Below are positions 1 to 4,772 of a stretch of 5,364 nucleotides of DNA, one piece after another (within the stretch, counting starts at the first letter, position 1; each line of letters opens with the position of its first letter). Origin of the DNA: CAYWLI01 sp964519535 (GTDB lineage: Bacteria; Desulfobacterota; B13-G15; RBG-16-54-18); assembly GCA_964519535.1 (NCBI GenBank), contig CAZFIR010000077.1, positions 1-5,364 of the forward strand. Reading direction: 5' to 3'. A program made the translations under genes and the position numbers. The notes under the pieces are model-generated. The model was not told the DNA's origin. It made no database searches and saw only the letters and a program-made list of their open reading frames with translations.

Positions 1-540
1 GAGGGCCGGGATCACCAGGATCGCAAAGCCTGCGCGGTACCCGCCGTGCACAAACAAGACACAGCACAGGGCCAGCGGCCCGATCACCGCGCCGATCTGA
101 TCCATGGCCTCGTGGATCCCGAAACCCCATCCCCTGCCCACCTGTTTGGTGGCGTAGGAAAGGATGGTGTCGCGCGCCGGCGCCCGGATGGCCTTGCCCA
201 TGCGCTCCGCGATGATAAAGACCGCCGCGACCTGCCATATACCTGCCAGGGCCAGCAGGGGTATGGCCAGGATGAGGCCGTACCCGAGAAAGACAAAGAC
301 CCAGTAGCTGCCGGTCCGGTCTGCCCAGTACCCGGAGAGCAGGCGCAGGGCATAGCCGAGAAACTCCCCCAAACCTGCTACCAAACCGACAACTGCTGCA
401 TTGGCACCCAGGGTATAGAGAAAGGGGCCCGTAACACTGCGCGCGCCTTCATAGGTGATGTCCCCGAACAGGCTCACCACCCCCATCATGACGATGAACT
501 GATAGGCTATGCGTCGGGTGTCTCTCTGCGCACTCACCAT
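1..540 (-). CDS. MFS transporter, N-terminal part (runs off the window)
   Basis: The reverse strand is open from an ATG at 540 to base 1 and encodes the first 180 residues of a hydrophobic membrane protein. It has features of the major facilitator superfamily: a first helix around residues 14-33 containing SLFGDITYEGAR, a loop 2-3 motif-A-like segment GYWADRTGSYW (70-80), the conserved RMGKAIRAPARD stretch (113-124), and a motif-C-like HEAMDQIGAVIGP (143-155). Helices alternate with short charged loops, as expected for the N-terminal six-helix half of a proton-coupled or facilitative inner-membrane transporter of about 400 residues. The start is fixed by an in-frame TGA four codons upstream; no clear Shine-Dalgarno sequence is visible. 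The substrate cannot be told. It is transcribed divergently from the MNT/HEPN pair, and its base composition is GC-rich, unlike that pair. The long plus-strand frame across the same DNA is an antisense shadow. Family call is firm, substrate unknown. Confidence 0.88.
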   Translation of the reverse strand, partial: MVSAQRDTRRIAYQFIVMMGVVSLFGDITYEGARSVTGPFLYTLGANAAVVGLVAGLGEFLGYALRLLSGYWADRTGSYWVFVFLGYGLILAIPLLALAGIWQVAAVFIIAERMGKAIRAPARDTILSYATKQVGRGWGFGIHEAMDQIGAVIGPLALCCVLFVHGGYRAGFAILVIPAL

Positions 541-617
541 AATCGAATCTTGTCACATAAAAAGGGAAAAGGGTCAAGTCAGAAATAGCCATCAGAATCC
601 CCTGTGCAGCCTGAGGC

Positions 618-646
618 TTCAACATCACTGATAAACGTGCTATAGT
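618..646 (+). promoter_or_regulatory. Possible sigma-70 promoter for the MNT/HEPN pair
   Basis: TATAGT at 641-646 matches the -10 consensus at five of six positions and is preceded by TG at 638-639, giving an extended -10. A poor -35 candidate (TTCAAC, 618-623) lies 17 bases upstream. An 11-base inverted repeat AGCCT-G-AGGCT (608-618) adjoins this -35 and could be an operator, but it is short. Initiation near 653 would lie downstream of the ATG at 647, which supports translation from the ATG at 698. Confidence 0.4.
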
Positions 647-697
647 ATGCAAAACATTCGGGCCTTTCAGGGGGACAAGAAGGTAATAGGTGAGATC

Positions 698-1039
698 ATG
701 AAAACATCGTTGCAATTCTTAAACAAGACGGAAAAGAACGTGGTAACTACCTTCGTCAAGGAGCTCAAAAAGACAATCGGTGAAGATATTATTGATATTC
801 GATTGTTTGGTTCTAAAGTGAGGGGGGATTTTGAAAAGAATTCCGATATCGACATTTTCATCGTCGTTAAAAGAAAGGACGAAACGCGAGACAGAATAAG
901 TGATATCGCAGCAGATTACGTGTATGAATATAATGTCCCGCTTGCACCGGTTATCTACAGCGTGTTCGAATACGAAAAGAACAGAGAATTGGGTTCATTT
1001 TTCTTTGAGCAGGTGGAACGCGAAGGGGTTCCGCTATGA
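698..1039 (+). CDS. Minimal nucleotidyltransferase (MNT) domain protein, putative antitoxin
   Basis: This 113-residue protein is a small DNA-polymerase-beta-type nucleotidyltransferase. The active-site pattern is present: GS at residues 38-39, RG at 42-43, then SDIDIFIVV with Asp50 and Asp52 as the metal-binding pair. The usual third acidic residue is not evident in the following strand (LAPVIYS), as in many minimal nucleotidyltransferases. In characterised MntA/HepT pairs the MNT protein neutralises its HEPN partner, by adding AMP groups to it; whether this one does so is inference. The start at 698 is preferred over the in-frame ATG at 647 because AGGTGA (688-693) lies 4 bases upstream and the likely promoter -10 ends just before 647. 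The stop overlaps the HEPN start (ATGA at 1036-1039), so the two are almost certainly co-transcribed and translationally coupled. The gene is AT-richer than the flanking transporter. Confidence 0.85.
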   Translation: MKTSLQFLNKTEKNVVTTFVKELKKTIGEDIIDIRLFGSKVRGDFEKNSDIDIFIVVKRKDETRDRISDIAADYVYEYNVPLAPVIYSVFEYEKNRELGSFFFEQVEREGVPL

Positions 1040-1440
1040 GCAGAACAAAGTTGGCCACGTATAGGATGCAGAAGGCGAAGGAAATCATCACTGAAGCCAG
1101 CGACAGCCTTCAGCATAAACATTACGGGCTCTCAGTTACGAGAAGCTATTACGCTATGTTTACTGCGACGAAAGCCCTTTTGGCGCTCAAAGAGATGGAT
1201 TCAAGCAAACACGCCGGGGTTATTGCGTTATTTAACCAACATATCGTCAAAGCAGACCTGTTTCCGAAAGAGATCGGTAAATTTCTAACAAGGGCCAAAG
1301 ACCTCAGGGAAGAAGCCGACTACGGAGATTTTGTCGAGATCACTGAACACGATGCCCGCACGCAGCTTGAAAGAGCACAAACATTTGTTACGGAAGCAGA
1401 GAAGACTTTACAGCATTTGATCAGCACTGAAACTCAATAA
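1036..1440 (+). CDS. HEPN domain protein, partner of the MNT protein (putative toxin, His-lacking)
   Basis: This 134-residue, mostly alpha-helical protein matches the HEPN family that commonly follows MNT genes. The hallmark helix is at residues 35-49 (TRSYYAMFTATKALL), followed by SKHAGVIALFNQHIV and a C-terminal REEADYGDF segment typical of the family. HEPN ribonucleases use an R-x4-6-H motif; here Arg36 is present but position 43, where family members such as RxYYAMFH carry His, is Thr. Related proteins with Tyr at this position are also common. The protein may therefore be a non-nucleolytic HEPN or act differently from HepT. Translation starts in the ATGA overlap with the MNT gene, and AAGGGG at 1023-1028 lies 7 bases upstream of the start. 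No hairpin terminator is visible in the 41 bases before the convergent gene. Family call is firm; toxin activity is inferred only from gene context. Confidence 0.82.
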   Translation: MSRTKLATYRMQKAKEIITEASDSLQHKHYGLSVTRSYYAMFTATKALLALKEMDSSKHAGVIALFNQHIVKADLFPKEIGKFLTRAKDLREEADYGDFVEITEHDARTQLERAQTFVTEAEKTLQHLISTETQ

Positions 1441-1481
1441 ATCACACACAAAAGTTTCAAGAATAGAGTTGGCAAAAGCCC

Positions 1482-1979
1482 TTATTGTTCAGGGTCGAAG
1501 GTCATCTCGATCACGCAGCGCCCGTCCCCTTTAACCAGGCTCTCCTTGATCTCGTGCAGGGGCTTGAGGCGCAGGGCCCGCATCACCCCGTCGCGCAAGG
1601 GCTGACAGCCGCACGCGTAGCTATCGAGCATATTCGCCTTTTTGATTGCCTCATAGACATAACATTTGCTCCCGAACCACGTGGCGGTGTTGCCGTCGTA
1701 TGTGATCGGATCATTAATATAGAGGTCGTCAAAAAAGGCGTTCTTCCAGAAGACCTTGAAGATGGACATCAGGTCCTGAATCGACTGCGGCCGCTCGATT
1801 ACCTTCTTGCGCAGGAGCTGGTTGGTTATCATGCGGCCGATCTTCTCGGCAACCTCGAAGTTGATTTGGTTGGCCCGCTCGAACCCCAGCTCCTTGACCA
1901 GGGCCGCGTGCCAGAACGAATCATGCAGCCACCAGAGCCTTCGCAAGGTGTCAACGGATTGGAATTCCGGTATATCCAT
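1482..1979 (-). CDS. Conserved hypothetical cytosolic protein (possibly DUF6125 / ATC-hydrolase-like)
   Basis: The product is 165 residues, soluble, with no signal peptide or membrane segment. The N-terminal half is helical, with an aromatic WWLHDSFWHAALVKELGFE stretch (16-34) resembling the W-x-x-D-x-x-W / G-x-x-x-A pattern of DUF6125 proteins. The C-terminal half has four Cys (106, 123, 125, 155), the last in KGDGRCVIEMTF (150-161). A G-D-x-x-C strand of that kind also occurs in L-2-amino-thiazoline-4-carboxylate hydrolase-like and V4R-type domains, where it lines a small-molecule site. I recall these patterns rather than having searched them, so the family call is tentative and no reaction is assigned. 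The start is supported by a GGGGGG run six bases upstream of the ATG and by a strong promoter 33-38 bases upstream. It stands alone between convergent HEPN and the divergent OLD gene. The plus-strand frame across it is an antisense shadow. Confidence 0.75.
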   Translation of the reverse strand: MDIPEFQSVDTLRRLWWLHDSFWHAALVKELGFERANQINFEVAEKIGRMITNQLLRKKVIERPQSIQDLMSIFKVFWKNAFFDDLYINDPITYDGNTATWFGSKCYVYEAIKKANMLDSYACGCQPLRDGVMRALRLKPLHEIKESLVKGDGRCVIEMTFDPEQ

Positions 1980-2011
1980 TCAATGCCCCCCGAATCAAAA
2001 ATAAGGTGGGG

Positions 2012-2039
2012 ATTATACCACACACCCCACCCTTTTAAA
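2012..2039 (-). promoter_or_regulatory. Extended -10 promoter for the 1482-1979 gene
   Basis: On the minus strand TATAAT (2017 down to 2012) is a perfect -10 box, preceded by TGG, which makes the TGnTATAAT extended -10. A moderate -35 (TTTAAA, 2039-2034) lies 16 bases upstream. Initiation near 2005 would leave a leader of about 25 bases carrying the G-rich ribosome binding site. This is the best-formed promoter in the window. Confidence 0.65.
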
Positions 2040-2054
2040 CACCTCCTTTTCCCC

Positions 2055-2082
2055 TTGACTTTCTGCTTTTTATCCGTTAAAT
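2055..2082 (+). promoter_or_regulatory. Possible promoter for the OLD nuclease gene
   Basis: TTGACT (2055-2060) is a near-consensus -35 box. The best -10 at usable distance is TTAAAT (2077-2082, 16-base spacer, four of six matches). If used, it would give a long leader of roughly 175 bases that contains the inverted repeats and GC hairpin listed separately. The -10 is weak, and other AT-rich hexamers nearby could serve instead. Confidence 0.3.
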
Positions 2083-2150
2083 AGTTACAATAAGATATAA
2101 AACATTGCGACTGTTACAGAGTTTTTAAAGAACTTCAAACCATTTCTTTG

Positions 2151-2183
2151 CTGTATTCTAGGGGGGATACAGAAAATTTTCTG
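2151..2183. repeat. Overlapping inverted repeats in the OLD leader (candidate operator)
   Basis: CAGAAAATTTTCTG (2170-2183) is a perfect 14-base palindrome. It shares its CAG with the right arm of a second inverted repeat, CTGTAT (2151-2156) with ATACAG (2167-2172), whose 10-base loop ends in six G. The two structures cannot form together in RNA. A related sequence, AGAAA-TTT-TTTCT, recurs at 2231-2243. This arrangement would suit a repressor-binding pair or a structural switch, but the DNA is AT-rich and chance is not excluded. Confidence 0.35.
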
Positions 2184-2213
2184 AACATTATTTGATAGGC
2201 GACTGTGTTTAGA

Positions 2214-2243
2214 GGCGGCCTTGCCGCCAAAGAAATTTTTTCT
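2214..2243 (+). terminator. GC hairpin plus T-run in the leader, terminator- or attenuator-like
   Basis: GGCGGC (2214-2219), a CTT loop, and GCCGCC (2223-2228) form a strong 6-bp stem. Six T follow at 2236-2241, seven bases after the stem rather than directly, so it is not a classical intrinsic terminator. It sits 23-38 bases before the OLD ribosome binding site (AAGGAGGG, 2251-2258), where it could limit transcription or translation of a costly nuclease. Confidence 0.3.
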
Positions 2244-2266
2244 ATTCGTCAAGGAGGGCGCAAACC

Positions 2267-3877
2267 ATGAAACTCGCAACTTTCGAGATTACCGATTTCC
2301 AATGCATTCGCAAGTCCAACACTATCCAAGCCGACGACATAACCTGCCTAGTTGGCAAGAACGAATCAGGTAAAACCGCTCTCCTTACGGCGCTCTATCG
2401 CCTCAATCCCATTATTGCGGCGGATGGCAAATACGACGTTACTGACGACTACCCCCGATCCGCCGTTGAAGATTATAACCAAGCTGTCGAGGCTGGTGAA
2501 ACCTCACCCGCAATAGTAGCCACAGCCACTTTCTCCTTGGCCCGCGAAGAGATCCAACCGATTGAGGAGGAGTTTGCGAAGGGGGTCCTTGAGTCGTCCC
2601 ATCTCACTCTTCGTAAGGGTTATGAAGGAAAGCTCACAATAAGCTTGGACATTAATGATCGAGTGGCAGTTCAATCAGTGATCGCAAGTGCACAACTTCC
2701 AAAAGAACTTGCTAAACATTTCGCATCCACTTCAACATTTTCCGATCTAAAAGCTGCATGCCAAGAAAGACAAGAAAAAACTGAGCAATCTGAGACAGAA
2801 CACATAAGTCAATTAATGGCCATACTTAACAAGATCGAGGAGGCCGGTGGACTTCAACTTTATATTTACAAGACGCATCTTATGAATCTTGTACCAAAGT
2901 TCCTCTATTTTGACCAATTTTTCCTTATGACTGGCTCAGAGAATATCGACGCGCTTATTGAAAGGACCAAGAGTGACGACCTGAAAAAGTCCGATTACCC
3001 CCTCCTAGGGCTTATCGCTCTCGCCAGAATCAAGTTGGAGGGACTACTCGATCCTCAAAGAACTCAATGGCTCCTCAACAAACTTGAAGGCGCTAGCAAT
3101 CATCTGAGCAAGAAGATACTCGATTATTGGTCACAGAATAAAAACCTCCTCATCAGATTTGATGTTCGCCCCGCACGTCCAGGTGATCCGGAAGGTATGA
3201 CCGAAGGTACAAACATCTGGGCTCAGGTATATGACTCCAAACGTATGGTTTCGACCGTTCTCGGCACTCGCTCGCGGGGCTTTGTGTGGTTTTTCTCGTT
3301 CCTAGCATGGTTCGATCAGCAGCAGCGCCAAAGAATTCCTCTTATACTGCTACTTGACGAACCCGCCCTTTTCCTTCATGGGCGCGCTCAAGCGGACCTC
3401 CTTAGTTACATAGAGCAGGAGCTTAAGGAATCTCATCAAGTCATCTACACAACCCATTCCCCATTCATGGTCGACACGAAAAAATACGAGCGGGTTCGTA
3501 TAGTCCAAGATAAGAGTGTGGATTCCGATAAGACTCTCCCACTAGAATTGGACGGAACTAAGGTTATCATTGATGTCTTGGAGGCGACTGAGGACAGTCT
3601 TTTCCCTCTCCAAGGTGCTCTTGGTTACGACATCTACCAGACACTTTTTGTCGGGCCTAACAGCCTTGTTGTAGAAGGTGTATCCGATCTTCTTTACTTA
3701 CAGACTATGTCTGCCCTCCTAGATTCGCTCGGAAAAACACCTCTCAGTGAAAAGTGGACAATTACACCTGTCGGAGGCGCCGATAAGGTTCCCACATTTG
3801 TTGCTCTCCTCGGTGCGCAACACGGGATGAAAATCGCTACCCTCCTTGACATCCAAAAAAAGGTAAGCAAACTATAG
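2267..3877 (+). CDS. OLD-family ATP-dependent nuclease (AAA ATPase + TOPRIM), interrupted by an in-frame stop
   Basis: The first 536 codons encode an ABC-type ATPase joined to a TOPRIM domain, the architecture of overcoming-lysogenization-defect (OLD) nucleases, which use ATP binding to control DNA cleavage and often act in phage defence. Walker A is GKNESGKT (30-37). A long helical insertion follows, then a signature-like SRGFVWF (336-342), Walker B LILLLDEP (359-366, Asp364 and Glu365) and a switch His397 in TTHSPF. The TOPRIM domain begins near 460, with Glu470 in LVVEG, GGADK (503-507) and Asp528 in LLDIQ. The start is well supported: AAGGAGGG at 2251-2258 is 8 bases from the ATG, and the protein opens with the usual MKL-x-x-F-x-I-x-x-F-x-C-I. 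The TAG at 3875-3877 cuts the TOPRIM domain, yet the same frame resumes at once and continues to 4249 (about 660 codons in all, normal for the family). No UvrD-type GajB helicase gene adjoins it in this window. Confidence 0.88.
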   Translation: MKLATFEITDFQCIRKSNTIQADDITCLVGKNESGKTALLTALYRLNPIIAADGKYDVTDDYPRSAVEDYNQAVEAGETSPAIVATATFSLAREEIQPIEEEFAKGVLESSHLTLRKGYEGKLTISLDINDRVAVQSVIASAQLPKELAKHFASTSTFSDLKAACQERQEKTEQSETEHISQLMAILNKIEEAGGLQLYIYKTHLMNLVPKFLYFDQFFLMTGSENIDALIERTKSDDLKKSDYPLLGLIALARIKLEGLLDPQRTQWLLNKLEGASNHLSKKILDYWSQNKNLLIRFDVRPARPGDPEGMTEGTNIWAQVYDSKRMVSTVLGTRSRGFVWFFSFLAWFDQQQRQRIPLILLLDEPALFLHGRAQADLLSYIEQELKESHQVIYTTHSPFMVDTKKYERVRIVQDKSVDSDKTLPLELDGTKVIIDVLEATEDSLFPLQGALGYDIYQTLFVGPNSLVVEGVSDLLYLQTMSALLDSLGKTPLSEKWTITPVGGADKVPTFVALLGAQHGMKIATLLDIQKKVSKL

Positions 3878-3882
3878 AAAAA
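3855..3882 (+). other. Paired homopolymer indel site in the OLD gene (A7 and A5 runs flanking a TAG)
   Basis: The zero frame reads Q-K-K-V-S-K-L-stop-K-N-L-Y-K. Between the A7 run (3855-3861) and the A5 run (3878-3882) the -1 frame instead reads G-K-Q-T-I-E, and with A8 and A4 the whole becomes D-I-Q-K-K-G-K-Q-T-I-E-N-L-Y-K with no stop and unchanged total length. This restores the Gly expected five residues after the TOPRIM Asp. The first run contains A-AAA-AAG (3856-3862) in the zero frame, the same heptamer as the dnaX frameshift site. However, a -1 shift alone meets TAA at 3889-3891 after nine codons, so a second, +1 correction is needed. Confidence 0.7.
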
Positions 3883-3967
3883 TCTCTATAAACGAAAGCT
3901 GCTCAAGCAACAGAATGTCCTAACATATGCGGACTTCGCAGGAACTTCAGAAGCCGATATCGAAGAC

Positions 3968-4249
3968 ATGTTCGGTGATGATTTCTACCTTGATTTAGTA
4001 AACAAGGAGTTTGCAAACAATCTTACCAAGCCAATACAGTCCGGCGATCTAAAGACCAGAGCTTCCCGAATTCTAGAAAAACTCAATGATTATTTCGATA
4101 ACAACCCTTTAAAAGACAATGTCTCTTTTAATCACTATAGACCTGCTAGATATTTTGCCGAGAACATCGCACAACTCTCAAGTATATTTCCACCGGAGGC
4201 AATCGAAAGATTCGAAGCTGCATTCAAGACATTAAATGCCCTGCTCTGA
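3968..4249 (+). CDS. C-terminal part of the OLD nuclease, separated by the stop at 3875
   Basis: This frame is the direct continuation of the OLD gene: homologous-looking sequence starts at 3878 (KNLYKRKLLKQQNVLTYADF) and runs in the same phase to the TGA at 4247-4249, 123 codons. It holds the rest of the TOPRIM domain, including EADIEDMF (acidic residues at OLD positions 563, 564, 566 and 567, counting the TAG as codon 537), the conserved acidic segment that helps bind metal in OLD nucleases. The C-terminal tail is helical. The first ATG (3968) lies inside that conserved motif and lacks a good ribosome binding site (only GAAG at 3962-3965), so separate translation from there is unlikely to give a working piece. 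Treated as a separate gene it would be a remnant; with the two homopolymer indels corrected it is simply the end of a 660-residue protein. Confidence 0.72.
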   Translation: MFGDDFYLDLVNKEFANNLTKPIQSGDLKTRASRILEKLNDYFDNNPLKDNVSFNHYRPARYFAENIAQLSSIFPPEAIERFEAAFKTLNALL

Positions 4250-4379
4250 TATCTAATTGTGCCTTATTTAAAGACTTTTGACGAAAATAATGAGGTCACA
4301 AATTAATAAGGAATGAGAAAAATAGCAAAGAGTAACATCCTTAAACCCGAAAAGTAAAAAATTATCAGATTTTGGCGAG
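4250..4379. other. AT-rich spacer after the OLD gene, no gene seen
   Basis: No convincing reading frame, RNA gene or hairpin terminator is visible. A TTGACG at 4278-4283 resembles a -35 box, with ATTAAT at 4302-4307 (18-base spacing) as a weak -10, but there is no good gene start for it to serve. The strong compositional drop relative to the KaiC end suggests DNA of different origin or a decayed junction. Confidence 0.3.
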
Positions 4380-4622
4380 TTGATTTTTTTTGAAATTCTG
4401 TATAAAATCAATGCGAATGGAGGAGGAAAATTAAAGACCCGAGAGGGATCAGGCGAGGGTGCCCTTATAGAAACAAAATCCAAAAAAAAGCAGCAACTTC
4501 TCCCTGAGATGGAAGAGCTTCGGACGAGGCTTGATGCCACGGAGCGCCGCTTACAGGAGGCTAACGAATTATTGCAGGCTCAAATCGCCGAGCGCAAGCG
4601 AGCAGAGGAAACCTTGACGTAG
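4380..4622 (+). pseudogene. Severed coiled-coil fragment of a PAS/histidine-kinase-type sensor
   Basis: The frame from 4380 to 4622 (80 codons) contains, from about residue 33, KSKKKQQLLPEMEELRTRL and then a heptad-rich helix ending in QIAERKRAEETL. This is the charged coiled coil that in many sensor kinases sits directly before a PAS domain, usually continuing as a short S-E-E-R-Y-R type stretch. Here a TAG follows at once and the next 150 bases are AT-rich and non-coding, so PAS and kinase domains are absent. The only start in frame is a TTG (4380) without a ribosome binding site. A strong GGAGGAGG (4419-4426) exists but is followed by TTA rather than a start codon. Both ends therefore look damaged, which favours a remnant over a small functional gene. 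A short free-standing coiled-coil protein is the alternative. Confidence 0.5.
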
Positions 4623-4772
4623 GCAACCAACAGTTTGATATTCCTGCATTTTTTCTATTGCGAGGTAATGGATTTTTGGATAAATTGGTTTCCTAATTTG
4701 ACTGAGTGGCCTTAATAGTATCTTACTCTTATAGGCATTACTTCAGACTAGTAAAGCTGCGGGGAGATGACG
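4623..4772 (+). promoter_or_regulatory. Upstream region of the KaiC-like gene
   Basis: This 150-base AT-rich spacer carries a near-consensus -35 TTGACT (4698-4703). The hexamer 17 bases downstream, TCTTAC (4721-4726), matches a -10 box at only three positions, so the promoter is tentative. The ribosome binding site GGGGAG (4761-4766) decides the start: it abuts the ATG at 4767 but is six bases from the in-frame ATG at 4773, which is therefore chosen. Confidence 0.35.

Noticed and set aside
46..588. 180-codon plus-strand reading frame
   Set aside because: It lies antisense to the MFS gene. Its translation is low-complexity, rich in Gly, His and Pro, with no domain, while the opposite strand gives a clear membrane protein.
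647..697. Longer MNT start at ATG 647
   Set aside because: It would begin directly after the likely -10 box and lacks a ribosome binding site; ATG 698 has AGGTGA upstream and begins where family sequence starts.
1485..2084. 199-codon plus-strand reading frame
   Set aside because: It is the antisense of the 1482-1979 gene and reads through that gene's promoter. The minus strand has a better start, ribosome binding site and a protein-like sequence.
2107..2206. Eight-base direct repeat GCGACTGT (2107-2114 and 2199-2206)
   Set aside because: It is too short and too far apart to be more than a chance match; there is no array or mobile-element end.
4268..4540. 90-codon minus-strand reading frame
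   Set aside because: It covers the spacer and the coiled-coil fragment. The sequence is Ser/Phe-rich with no recognisable motif and no ribosome binding site that I can see.
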